Below, in pieces: positions 1 through 7,001 of a stretch of DNA of 64,000 nt. Made by a program: the position numbers and the translations under genes. The notes beneath the pieces are model-generated. The model saw only the letters and a list, made by a program, of their open reading frames with translations, did not search any database and was not told where the DNA came from. Source of the stretch: Exiguobacterium sp. s124 (GTDB lineage Bacteria; Bacillota; Bacilli; Exiguobacteriales; Exiguobacteriaceae); contig NZ_JACSKH010000001.1 of assembly GCF_018617485.1 (NCBI RefSeq), positions 1 to 64,000 on the forward strand. The letters run 5' to 3'. The first letter of the stretch is position 1. Each line of letters starts with the position of its first letter.

Positions 1-10
1 TCACCAATAT

Positions 11-86
11 GGAGGATTAGCTCAGCTGGGAGAGCACCTGCCTTACAAGCAGGGGGTCGGCGGTTCGATCCCGTCATCCTCCACCA
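11..86 (+). tRNA. tRNA-Val (anticodon TAC)
   Basis: A complete cloverleaf with a 7-bp acceptor stem, an anticodon stem CCTGC/GCAGG and the loop CTTACAA, which puts the anticodon TAC at 44-46 (reads GUA and related Val codons). The 3' CCA is encoded (84-86). It is the first gene of a six-tRNA cluster; such clusters usually follow an rRNA operon in Bacillales, but no rRNA is inside the window. Confidence 0.97.
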
Positions 87-117
87 TTTTTATTTATTCC
101 ATCAAACCTATATATAT

Positions 118-190
118 GCCGGTGTAGCTCAGTTGGTAGAGCATCTGACTTGTAATCAGAGGGTCGAGGGTTCGAATCCTTTCGCCGGCA
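118..190 (+). tRNA. tRNA-Thr (anticodon TGT)
   Basis: The acceptor stem GCCGGTG pairs with 183-189 and the discriminator is A190. The anticodon loop CTTGTAA gives TGT at 151-153. Unlike most of its neighbours the CCA end is not encoded (the genome continues CTC), so CCA must be added by the nucleotidyltransferase. Confidence 0.96.
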
Positions 191-196
191 CTCCTC

Positions 197-280
197 GGGG
201 GGGTAGCGAAGTGGCTAAACGCGGCGGACTGTAAATCCGCTCCTTCGGGTTCGGCGGTTCGAATCCGCCCCCCCCCACCA
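197..280 (+). tRNA. tRNA-Tyr (anticodon GTA)
   Basis: A class II tRNA with a long variable arm. The acceptor is a run of seven G (197-203) pairing with seven C (270-276), A277 is the discriminator and CCA is encoded at 278-280. The anticodon loop CTGTAAA gives GTA at 231-233. Confidence 0.97.
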
Positions 281-285
281 GGTTT

Positions 286-361
286 GAGCCATTAGCTCAG
301 TTGGTAGAGCATCTGACTTTTAATCAGAGGGTCGCAGGTTCGAGCCCTGCATGGCTCACCA
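286..361 (+). tRNA. tRNA-Lys (anticodon TTT)
   Basis: The acceptor GAGCCAT pairs with ATGGCTC, the anticodon stem is TCTGA/TCAGA and the loop CTTTTAA has anticodon TTT. The CCA end is encoded. It lies five bases after tRNA-Tyr, so the cluster is almost certainly one transcript. Confidence 0.97.
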
Positions 362-368
362 TTTTTTT

Positions 369-443
369 GCGGAAGTAGTTCAGTGGTAGAATACGACCTT
401 GCCAAGGTCGGGGTCGCGGGTTCGAATCCCGTCTTCCGCTCCA
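369..443 (+). tRNA. tRNA-Gly (anticodon GCC)
   Basis: The acceptor GCGGAAG pairs with CTTCCGC, the anticodon stem is CGACC/GGTCG and the loop TTGCCAA gives anticodon GCC. The CCA end is encoded at 441-443. Confidence 0.97.
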
Positions 444-460
444 TATTTTCTTCCCTTTAA

Positions 461-536
461 GGGGCCTTAGCTCAGCTGGGAGAGCGCCTGCCTTGCACGC
501 AGGAGGTCAGCGGTTCGATCCCGCTAGGCTCCACCA
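461..536 (+). tRNA. tRNA-Ala (anticodon TGC)
   Basis: The acceptor GGGGCCT pairs with AGGCTCC, with one G-U pair as is common in Ala tRNAs. The anticodon loop CTTGCAC gives TGC and CCA is encoded at 534-536. It is the last gene of the tRNA cluster and a terminator follows 12 bases later. Confidence 0.97.
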
Positions 537-547
537 TATGTTTGTTT

Positions 548-578
548 CTTAAGTTAGTGATGACTTAAGTTTTTTTTT
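548..578 (+). terminator. Terminator of the tRNA cluster
   Basis: A 7-bp stem CTTAAGT/ACTTAAG (548-554 with 563-569) with an 8-base loop runs straight into nine T residues. Its position directly after tRNA-Ala fits termination of the tRNA transcript. Confidence 0.8.
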
Positions 579-617
579 GCCTAAAACCATGAACCATTCA
601 AATGAGAGTACAGAGAA

Positions 618-649
618 AGGCAGCCTGCCACCATTCAGGCTGCCTTTTT
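618..649 (+). terminator. Second rho-independent terminator before the arginase gene
   Basis: A 10-bp GC-rich stem AGGCAGCCTG/CAGGCTGCCT (618-627 with 636-645) with an 8-base loop is followed by a T run. No gene lies between this and the weaker terminator at 548-578, so it looks like a back-up stop for the strongly transcribed tRNA unit. Confidence 0.85.
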
Positions 650-675
650 GTATGTTTATTCATTGCGATGCCGAG

Positions 676-705
676 TTGAACCAAGTGAATGATAGCGTTT
701 ACAAT
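676..705 (+). promoter_or_regulatory. Predicted SigA promoter of the arginase-like gene
   Basis: TTGAAC (676-681) and TACAAT (700-705) with an 18-base spacer, about 25 bases before the ribosome binding site of the next gene. Predicted from consensus only. Confidence 0.6.
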
Positions 706-737
706 TTAGGTATCAAGTGCTTAAAGGGGGAATGGCA

Positions 738-1640
738 ATGCAATGGTCATATATTCATGTGCCGCTACGATACGGTCAAGGAAAACTCGGGGTCGACCAA
801 GGTCCGGCGAAATTAAACGAATTAGGAATGGAAAAACTCCTTCCGACTGAAACGGTCAAACATACAATTCGTGTATTACCAGAATCAGAGATTCGTGAAA
901 ATGAAGAACATTTAAAGCGAGTCGATGGTGTCTTACACACTGTCACCGAGTTAGCGGAAGTCGTGCATCGCGAAATCACCGCAAATCGGTTCCCGTTGAT
1001 CGTTGGGGGCGATCATAGTATGGCAATCGGTACACTTGCTGGACTGGCGCAAACGGGACCATACGGCGTCATTTGGGTAGATGCACATGCCGATTTAAAT
1101 ACTGGAGAAACTTCGCCGTCAGGCAACATTCATGGGATGCCACTTGCTGCAGCAATGGGGATGGGCGATGTTCGTCTGACAGAGGTAGGTGGACGTGAGC
1201 CGAAATTATCGCCAGAGCATTTAGTGTATATTGCGCTTCGTGATATCGATGAGGGCGAAATGAATGAAATCAATCGTCTTGGGATTAAAGTCATTACGGT
1301 AGAAGAAGTACGTACGCGTGGTGTCGACGTCATTATGCAAGAGGCGTTGAGCTATCTCCGTGAACGAGTCAATCGTTTTTACATTAGCTTCGATATGGAT
1401 AGTTTAGATGCATCGCTTGTTCCAGGAACAGGGACACCAGTTGACGGTGGTTTGACTGAAGTCGAAGCCAAAGCCATTTTAACAGAAGCCATGAAGGCGG
1501 ATGATCTAATTGCTGTTGAACTCGTTGAATTGAATCCATCATTAGATCGAGACAACATGACAGCAAATTTAGCATACCGTCTATGTGAAACGATTATAAA
1601 ATCAAAAGAAAACCTGTTATTGGAAGGCGAGACAGTCTGA
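738..1640 (+). CDS. rocF: Arginase/agmatinase-family ureohydrolase (arginase-like)
   Basis: A 300-residue Mn-dependent ureohydrolase, most likely arginase (arginine to ornithine plus urea). The family metal motifs are all present: GGDH with His93, the DAHAD motif with Asp115, His117 and Asp119, and SFDMDSLDA with Asp219 and Asp221. The downstream stretch ending PVDGGLT is typical of the bacterial RocF branch. The start was chosen at ATG 738 because AGGGGG (725-730) sits 7 bases upstream. Upstream in-frame ATG 732 and GTG 717 overlap or precede that site and are less likely. No other arginine catabolism gene (rocD, rocE) is nearby, so agmatinase or formimidoglutamase activity cannot be excluded. 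It has its own promoter and terminator. Confidence 0.88.
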   Translation: MQWSYIHVPLRYGQGKLGVDQGPAKLNELGMEKLLPTETVKHTIRVLPESEIRENEEHLKRVDGVLHTVTELAEVVHREITANRFPLIVGGDHSMAIGTLAGLAQTGPYGVIWVDAHADLNTGETSPSGNIHGMPLAAAMGMGDVRLTEVGGREPKLSPEHLVYIALRDIDEGEMNEINRLGIKVITVEEVRTRGVDVIMQEALSYLRERVNRFYISFDMDSLDASLVPGTGTPVDGGLTEVEAKAILTEAMKADDLIAVELVELNPSLDRDNMTANLAYRLCETIIKSKENLLLEGETV

Positions 1641-1649
1641 TTTCCTTAC

Positions 1650-1694
1650 AGTTTCCAAACCCGTTTGCTACAATGGGGGTGGAAACTTTTTTTT
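1650..1694 (+). terminator. Terminator after the arginase-like gene
   Basis: An outer stem AGTTTCC/GGAAACT (1650-1656 with 1681-1687) with an inner ACCC/GGGT extension, followed by eight T residues. It separates the arginase gene from the SigW promoter just downstream. Confidence 0.8.
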
Positions 1695-1701
1695 ATTTTC
1701 A

Positions 1702-1727
1702 TGAAACCATTTTATAAGTGAGACGTA
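1702..1727 (+). promoter_or_regulatory. SigW-type ECF promoter of sigW-rsiW
   Basis: TGAAAC (1702-1707), a 16-base spacer and CGTA (1724-1727) match exactly the published Bacillus SigW consensus TGAAAC-N16-CGTA. It lies about 45 bases before the sigW start codon, which predicts positive autoregulation as in Bacillus subtilis. Confidence 0.9.
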
Positions 1728-1770
1728 TATAGAAATGACCGCACGTGTAGCGGAGAGGGGAAGTGGATTG

Positions 1771-2346
1771 ATGGAACGGCTGACCACCCGTTTGGTAGAT
1801 GAATTGAGGGCGGGGAATCACGATTCGTTTGCCGAACTGGTAGAACTATACAAGGATGGCGTCTTTGCAATCGCCTATAAAATTTTGTATGATCGTGGCG
1901 AAGCGGAAGACGCTGCCCAGGAAGCGTTCATTCGTGCGTATACACGAATTGATACGTATGACGCACAATATAAGTTCAAAACATGGCTCTATCGAATCAC
2001 AACGAACGTTGCCATTGATCGATTAAGGAAACGGAAACCGGAGTATTCAATGGATGCTGAAATTGCGGGTACGGACGGTTTGACCTATCAAGACCACTTA
2101 GCTGATGAAGCGCCCCAACCCGATGCCCAAGTGGTTCATCGCGAAATTCGAAGTGAGATGCATGAGGCAATCAAGCAACTTCCGGACAAATACCGCATTC
2201 CCTTACTGTTAAAGTATGTGGATGATTTGTCACTTAAAGAAATCAGTGTGATGATCGACATGCCGGTCGCAACGGTTAAGACAAGGATCTTCCGGGGAAG
2301 AGAAATGTTAAAAACAATCTTTCAAAATAGGGAGGGGTTCAATTGA
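1771..2346 (+). CDS. sigW: ECF RNA polymerase sigma factor SigW
   Basis: A 191-residue ECF sigma factor. Region 2 contains the AEDAAQEAFIRAY and FKTWLYRITTN motifs that bind core enzyme and melt the -10 element. Region 4 near the C terminus has the LSLKEI...VATVKTRIFRGRE helix-turn-helix that reads the -35. The overall sequence and the linker motif DAEIAGTDGLT closely resemble B. subtilis SigW, which controls envelope-stress and antimicrobial-peptide resistance genes. ATG 1771 was chosen because GGAGAGGGG precedes it by 10 bases and the product then begins like known SigW; an in-frame ATG at 1735 would fall on the predicted transcription start. The anti-sigma gene overlaps its stop codon. Confidence 0.95.
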   Translation: MERLTTRLVDELRAGNHDSFAELVELYKDGVFAIAYKILYDRGEAEDAAQEAFIRAYTRIDTYDAQYKFKTWLYRITTNVAIDRLRKRKPEYSMDAEIAGTDGLTYQDHLADEAPQPDAQVVHREIRSEMHEAIKQLPDKYRIPLLLKYVDDLSLKEISVMIDMPVATVKTRIFRGREMLKTIFQNREGFN

Positions 2347-2978
2347 CTCCTGAAGAAAAAGTACAACAATATTTGGAAGATGGCGTTTTGCCCGAAGAAT
2401 CTGACGAATTGCGTCAGTTGTTAGAGGACGATGAATTATATGAGTCGTATCTACAATATGAACGAATCGACGCAGAACTGAAAGCATTGCCTCGTCCAAA
2501 GTTATCAGCAGATTTTACGGCTCGTGTAATGGCGGCCTTGCCTGAAACACCTGCACAAAAAGCACCTGATGCGGTCATTCCGTTATCAAAACCGGTCCGA
2601 AAAGAACGAAAACCGCTCTCGAAGCAAATGGTCTGGTTACAACGACATCCAGGTTTGATTGCAGCAGTCCTATTCTTTAGTTTGATGTCTAGTGCGACCC
2701 TTGGACTATGGAACAGTGCATCTGAGACGATGACGTATACAAAAGTACCGGGTGTTGTCGTATCAGAGAACGAAGTCATTGTGCCGGCCGGTGTAACGGT
2801 CGAGAAAGATATCACGGTCCAAGGTGGCGATTTACGAATCGAAGGAACGGTCAAAGGTGACGCGACCGCTGTAAATGGTCGTGCGTATTTGGCCAGTGCC
2901 GGTCAAGTGACAGGTGAGCTTGAACAGATTGACCAAATGTTCGAATGGATTTGGTATTCGATCAAACAGCTTTTCTAA
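2343..2978 (+). CDS. rsiW: Anti-sigma factor RsiW homologue lacking the zinc motif
   Basis: A 211-residue single-pass membrane anti-sigma factor. The cytoplasmic domain is residues 1-100, the membrane segment about 104-123, and the extracellular domain carries the VTVEKDITVQGGDLRIEG-type beta repeats. The extracellular AYLASAGQVTGE segment matches the RsiW stretch where B. subtilis PrsW makes the first cut (Ala-Ser, here 184-185), so control by PrsW and RasP is likely. Oddly, the N-terminal domain has no cysteine and no HxxxCxxC zinc anti-sigma motif, whereas B. subtilis RsiW has one. The start is TTG 2343 behind GGGAGGGG, overlapping the sigW stop (TTGA), so the two are translationally coupled. 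Confidence 0.9.
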   Translation: MTPEEKVQQYLEDGVLPEESDELRQLLEDDELYESYLQYERIDAELKALPRPKLSADFTARVMAALPETPAQKAPDAVIPLSKPVRKERKPLSKQMVWLQRHPGLIAAVLFFSLMSSATLGLWNSASETMTYTKVPGVVVSENEVIVPAGVTVEKDITVQGGDLRIEGTVKGDATAVNGRAYLASAGQVTGELEQIDQMFEWIWYSIKQLF

Positions 2979-3002
2979 AGACGCTTTTGGCGTCTTTTTT
3001 TC
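2977..3002 (+). terminator. Terminator of the sigW-rsiW operon
   Basis: A short GC-rich hairpin AGACGC/GCGTCT (2979-2984 with 2990-2995) with a TTTT-containing loop and a run of seven T, starting at the rsiW stop codon. Confidence 0.85.
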
Positions 3003-3054
3003 GTTTCAATCTGGTTTCGTTTTGATGTGACGCAATGCGAATATACAGAATTGA

Positions 3055-3063
3055 TGATATAAT
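3055..3063 (+). promoter_or_regulatory. Predicted extended -10 promoter of cdaA
   Basis: A perfect TATAAT (3058-3063) preceded by TGA gives an extended -10 element (TGnTATAAT). No good -35 hexamer is seen at 17 bases. It would start transcription about 35 bases before the cdaA start. Confidence 0.5.
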
Positions 3064-3105
3064 GGAAATTGCACGATTTAGCTAGGTAGTTAAGGAGGGG
3101 AGCAT

Positions 3106-3966
3106 TTGCCGCTACTTGAACAAGTATCATTTTTCTCATTTTTAAATCTTTCAGAAAACGTACATTGGTACGATTATTTGAATGATGTTTTAGATATCGT
3201 CGTCGTCACGTACGTCATTTATAAATTAATGATGATTGTGCGTGGGACAAAAGCAGTTCAGTTAATTAAAGGGATCTCGATCATCCTGGTCAGTTGGTTC
3301 TTGAGCGGTTTCTTCGGGTTGAAGACGCTCCAGTTCTTGCTAAATCAGGTGATTACGTATGGTCTTCTTGGAATCATCATCATCTTTCAACCTGAGTTGA
3401 GACGTGGTCTTGAGCATCTCGGGCGCACGAGCAATTTGTTCGGTCGTACGGGAACAAGTGACGAAGAGCAACAACGACAAATGATTGAAGCAATCGTCAG
3501 TTCTGCGCAGTACATGTCAAAACGGCGAATCGGTGCATTGATTGCCATCGAGCGCGATACGGGACTCAATGAATATGTGGAGACAGGTATTCGGATGGAT
3601 TCTCATATTACGTCTCAGTTGATTATTAACTTATTCATTCCAAACACGCCACTTCATGATGGTGCGATGATTATTCAGGATGGAAAGATTGCAGCGGCAG
3701 CTTGTTATTTACCGCTCTCAGAAAGTCCACACATCGATAAAGCACTCGGGACGCGTCACCGTGCAGCTATTGGAGTCAGTGAAGTGACAGATAGTGTGAC
3801 CCTCACCGTTTCAGAAGAAACAGGAGCGGTCTCTCTTGCGATTGCAGGACGTCTGTATCGAGAGTTGGATGAGGAAGCGCTACGCAACAAATTAATTCAA
3901 GAACTCGTCATCGAAGAAAAAGAGACGACCCTCTCGTTCTTCGGTAAAAAAGGAGGGGATAAGTAA
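3106..3966 (+). CDS. cdaA: Diadenylate cyclase CdaA
   Basis: A 286-residue membrane enzyme that condenses two ATP into c-di-AMP, which controls potassium and osmolyte transport and affects cell-wall integrity. There are three N-terminal membrane segments (about residues 25-95) and then the DisA_N (DAC) catalytic domain with its two signature motifs, DGA at 185-187 and RHR at 217-219. Length and order match B. subtilis CdaA (YbbP). The start is TTG 3106, five bases after AAGGAGGGG. It heads cdaA-cdaR-glmM, the conserved arrangement in which CdaR and GlmM bind and modulate the cyclase. Confidence 0.96.
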   Translation: MPLLEQVSFFSFLNLSENVHWYDYLNDVLDIVVVTYVIYKLMMIVRGTKAVQLIKGISIILVSWFLSGFFGLKTLQFLLNQVITYGLLGIIIIFQPELRRGLEHLGRTSNLFGRTGTSDEEQQRQMIEAIVSSAQYMSKRRIGALIAIERDTGLNEYVETGIRMDSHITSQLIINLFIPNTPLHDGAMIIQDGKIAAAACYLPLSESPHIDKALGTRHRAAIGVSEVTDSVTLTVSEETGAVSLAIAGRLYRELDEEALRNKLIQELVIEEKETTLSFFGKKGGDK

Positions 3967-5247
3967 GTGATTGATCAGTGGTTACAACATAAATGGTTTC
4001 TCCGCTTCATCGCACTTGCTTTAGCCGTCCTTTTATACTTAATGGTCGCAGAGACCAGTTCTTCGAACAATGCGTCGAGCGCGCTGCCAATCGTCGGGCA
4101 AAGTTCCATGACGCTCGATGTGCCGGTCGAAGTGTTTTTTGATGAGGTGCAGTATGTCGCATATAATGTACCTGAAGAGATGGGTGTTGAGCTCCAAGGT
4201 CCGTCAAGTAGTTTGACGATGACCAAATTGGTGAAAGATTATCAAGTATTCGTCGACTTGACGAACCTCGGGACTGGCTTTCACCGTGTCCCTGTGGAAG
4301 CACGAGGGTTCGGTGGCGACGTCAACGTCAAGCTAGACCGAGAAACCGTCGAAATCTACATTGACCGGAAGCAAACGATTGAAGTGCCGGTGTCTGTGAA
4401 TTTATTAAATAAAGATCAGTTACCGGATGGAAAAGTGGCGGGTGATGTTGAGATCGAGCCATCTACTGTGAAAGTCACAGGAGGCGCAAGTCGGATTCAG
4501 AACGTCAAAGAAATCACATTGAATGTCGATGTCGCAAGTCAAAGTCAGACGTTTACACGAGAAATTCCCCCGACCATTTTAGATGCGAACGGGAATCCGT
4601 TGAACGTGTCGGTCGATCCAAATATCATCAATGTGACCGTACCAATTTATGATGAGAGTGCGATGATTCCAATCGAGGTCGTCACGAGCGGAGAAGTGGC
4701 CGATGACTTCCGATTAGTCGATACGTTGTTAGGTGAGACGGAAGTCCGTGTCTTTGCACCAAAAGAGGTGCTCGACGCACTCGAAAAAGTCGAGACGGAA
4801 CCGATTGAACTGGATGACTTAACGAAGTCGGAGAAGGTATCTGCTACTTTACGCCTTCCGGAAGGCGCCACATCACTTGGTAAAAAAGAAGTGGAAGTCC
4901 AAGTGCTCATTCGTCCGAACGATGAATCGAAAGATGACACGGGCGAGTTGACAGAACGGATTCGATTGACGGTCCCGGTCAATGTTCGCGGATATGACCG
5001 GACGAATTATACAGTTCAAACACAAGAAGTCGTCAGCGTGACACTTTCAGGGAAACGATCTCTCCTAGAGAACATCTCTTCAAACAGTGTCAACGTGACA
5101 CTGGATTTGACCGGTTTACCGAGTGGGACACACGCGGTAGATGTAGATTATGAAGTACCAAAAGGCGTGACTGTCGTCTCGCCAAAAACGATCGATGTTC
5201 AAGTGACGAGCGTCGATGAAGAAACAGAGACATCTTCCATTCAATAA
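3967..5247 (+). CDS. cdaR: CdaA regulatory protein CdaR (YbbR-domain protein)
   Basis: A 426-residue protein with one N-terminal membrane segment (about 11-28) and a large extracellular part made of repeated YbbR domains. The recurring pattern is (V/I)PV-V-GxVxxG-V-PxxVxVxG, for example around residues 135-205 and 330-415. CdaR binds CdaA and modulates its activity. The start is GTG 3967 immediately after the cdaA stop, with AGGAGGGG eight bases upstream, so it is co-translated with cdaA. Confidence 0.94.
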   Translation: MIDQWLQHKWFLRFIALALAVLLYLMVAETSSSNNASSALPIVGQSSMTLDVPVEVFFDEVQYVAYNVPEEMGVELQGPSSSLTMTKLVKDYQVFVDLTNLGTGFHRVPVEARGFGGDVNVKLDRETVEIYIDRKQTIEVPVSVNLLNKDQLPDGKVAGDVEIEPSTVKVTGGASRIQNVKEITLNVDVASQSQTFTREIPPTILDANGNPLNVSVDPNIINVTVPIYDESAMIPIEVVTSGEVADDFRLVDTLLGETEVRVFAPKEVLDALEKVETEPIELDDLTKSEKVSATLRLPEGATSLGKKEVEVQVLIRPNDESKDDTGELTERIRLTVPVNVRGYDRTNYTVQTQEVVSVTLSGKRSLLENISSNSVNVTLDLTGLPSGTHAVDVDYEVPKGVTVVSPKTIDVQVTSVDEETETSSIQ

Positions 5248-5283
5248 AGATGTTCAATCATACAAAAGTGAGGATTTAATCTT

Positions 5284-6642
5284 ATGGGTAAATATTTTGG
5301 AACAGATGGAGTTCGCGGTGTTGCGAACTCTGAGTTAACTGCGGAATTAGCATATCGTTTAGGTCGTGCGGGTGGCTATGTGCTCTCGAAACATTTGCCA
5401 GAAGGCGAACAGCCAAAAGTCTTGATTGGCCGTGACACACGCATCTCAGGACATATGTTAGAGGGTGCATTGATTGCGGGTCTTCTGTCAATCGGCGCAG
5501 AAGTGATGCGTCTCGGTGTCATTTCGACACCAGGAGTCGCTTACTTAACAAAGTCATTAGATGCGACAGCGGGAGTCATGATTTCCGCCTCGCATAACCC
5601 CGTCGCAGACAACGGCATCAAATTCTTCGGTAGCGATGGTTTCAAATTAGATGACGCGACTGAGCAAGAAATCGAAGACATTTTAGACGCAGCGGAAGAT
5701 ACACTTCCACGTCCGACTGGAAAAGACCTCGGTTTCGTTTCGGATTATTACGAGGGTGCACAAAAATACCTTCAAATGTTGAAACAGACTGTAGAAGAGG
5801 ACTTCGATGGTCTTCACATCGCTCTTGATTGCGCACATGGCGCAACGAGCGGTCTTGCAGCGCGTCTCTTCGCTGACCTTGAGGCGAACGTATCGACAAT
5901 CGGCAACTCACCGAACGGGTTGAACATCAATGAAGGTGTCGGCTCGACACACCCTGAGCACTTGGCTGAGTTCGTTCGTGAAAAGGGAGCGGACATGGGT
6001 CTTGCCTTTGATGGCGATGGAGACCGTTTGATTGCAATTGATGAGAACGGCGATATCGTGGACGGGGACAAAATCATGTATATTTGCGGGAAATACTTGA
6101 GTGAAAAAGGTCGTTTGAAAGACAACACGATTGTCGCAACGGTCATGAGTAACCTCGGTTTCCATAAAGCTGTGGAAGAAGCAGGCATGACGGCGCTTCA
6201 GACAGCGGTCGGCGATCGTTACGTTGTGGAAGAGATGAAGAAACATCAATACACACTCGGTGGCGAACAGTCGGGTCACTTGATCTTCCTCGATCACTCG
6301 ACAACGGGTGACGGGATGTTGTCAGGCGTCCAGTTGGCGGAAATCGTCAAGTCGACGGGCCGTAAACTTTCTGAATTGGCGGCTGAGATGCCAGTTTATC
6401 CGCAAAAGCTCGTCAACATTCGTGTAACGAATAAGAACGATGCGATGAACGGCGAGCGTGTCCTCGCAACGATTCAAGAAGCAGAAGCTGAAATGGCTGG
6501 GAACGGTCGTATCCTCGTCCGTGCATCTGGAACAGAACCACTCGTCCGTGTCATGGCGGAAGCGCCGACAGCGGAAGAGTGCGACCTCTACGTTGAAAAA
6601 ATTGCGCAAGTTGTTCGAGAAGATTACGGTGTTGAAGGATAA
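5284..6642 (+). CDS. glmM: Phosphoglucosamine mutase GlmM
   Basis: A 452-residue alpha-D-phosphohexomutase that interconverts glucosamine-6-phosphate and glucosamine-1-phosphate on the way to UDP-GlcNAc. The phosphoserine loop SASHNP has the catalytic Ser103, the Mg loop DGDGDR uses Asp243, 245 and 247, the sugar-binding loop is GGEQSGH and the C-terminal phosphate-binding motif is RASGTEP. It starts with [12 protein letters not shown], the usual GlmM N terminus. It follows cdaR by 36 bases and is in the same operon. GlmM also binds CdaA and lowers c-di-AMP synthesis in other Firmicutes, linking wall precursor supply to c-di-AMP. Confidence 0.97.
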   Translation: MGKYFGTDGVRGVANSELTAELAYRLGRAGGYVLSKHLPEGEQPKVLIGRDTRISGHMLEGALIAGLLSIGAEVMRLGVISTPGVAYLTKSLDATAGVMISASHNPVADNGIKFFGSDGFKLDDATEQEIEDILDAAEDTLPRPTGKDLGFVSDYYEGAQKYLQMLKQTVEEDFDGLHIALDCAHGATSGLAARLFADLEANVSTIGNSPNGLNINEGVGSTHPEHLAEFVREKGADMGLAFDGDGDRLIAIDENGDIVDGDKIMYICGKYLSEKGRLKDNTIVATVMSNLGFHKAVEEAGMTALQTAVGDRYVVEEMKKHQYTLGGEQSGHLIFLDHSTTGDGMLSGVQLAEIVKSTGRKLSELAAEMPVYPQKLVNIRVTNKNDAMNGERVLATIQEAEAEMAGNGRILVRASGTEPLVRVMAEAPTAEECDLYVEKIAQVVREDYGVEG

Positions 6643-6666
6643 AAGTTTAAAAACAGGGAATAACAC

Positions 6667-6695
6667 AAGGGAATCCAACGTCGGATTCCCTTTTT
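6667..6695 (+). terminator. Terminator of cdaA-cdaR-glmM
   Basis: An 8-bp stem GGGAATCC/GGATTCCC (6669-6676 with 6683-6690) with a six-base loop and a TTTTT tail, 25 bases after glmM. It insulates the operon from the glmS promoter. Confidence 0.85.
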
Positions 6696-6731
6696 GTTTC
6701 CGGTTTGTCATTTAGAAGACAATGGATTTTC

Positions 6732-6760
6732 TTGACGAATGGGGGTGAGATTTGTACTAT
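6732..6760 (+). promoter_or_regulatory. Predicted SigA promoter of glmS
   Basis: TTGACG (6732-6737) and TACTAT (6755-6760) with a 17-base spacer, about 40 bases upstream of the ribozyme core. This places the whole ribozyme in the glmS leader. Confidence 0.75.
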
Positions 6761-6797
6761 TAAGAGCGTGACCTTGGAAACGGAAGGACACAAGAGT

Positions 6798-6931
6798 ACG
6801 AACAAGCGCCAGAACTCTGCGGAGTTGACGAGGTTGGAGGTTATCGAGATTTCGGCGGATGCCTCCTCGTCGCCTGTCACGACGAAAAGCACGCTTTTAA
6901 AACGCCCGGGTGACCGGACGGACAAAGAAGT
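6798..6931 (+). ncRNA. glmS ribozyme/riboswitch (GlcN6P-activated)
   Basis: The leader carries the conserved glmS ribozyme core. The self-cleavage context A-GCGCCAGAAC puts the cut between 6805 and 6806. It is followed by GAGTTGACGAGG, GGAGGTTATCGA, the ATTTCGGCGGATGCCTCC segment and a P4 hairpin ending ACAAAGAAG. These blocks are in the same order as in the B. subtilis glmS leader. Glucosamine-6-phosphate is the cofactor for cleavage, and the cut mRNA is then degraded, giving feedback on glmS. About 70 bases separate its end from the glmS start. Confidence 0.95.
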
Positions 6932-7001
6932 GTGTGTTGACAGCTCTTAGAAAAAGCCCGTTTCCTTTTTCGAGAAATCGAAGAATAGAGGAGATTTGTT
7001 T

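Noticed and set aside
1-10. Possible end of an rRNA operon before the tRNA cluster
   Set aside because: Only ten bases precede the first tRNA, too few to support a 5S or 23S call.
577-816. Open frame on the plus strand across the tRNA-cluster terminator and into the arginase gene
   Set aside because: It runs through a terminator and a predicted promoter, has no ribosome site and overlaps the real arginase frame.
5814-6711. Several long minus-strand frames under glmM
   Set aside because: They are antisense shadows of glmM with no ribosome site and no recognisable protein family; one also covers the glmM terminator.
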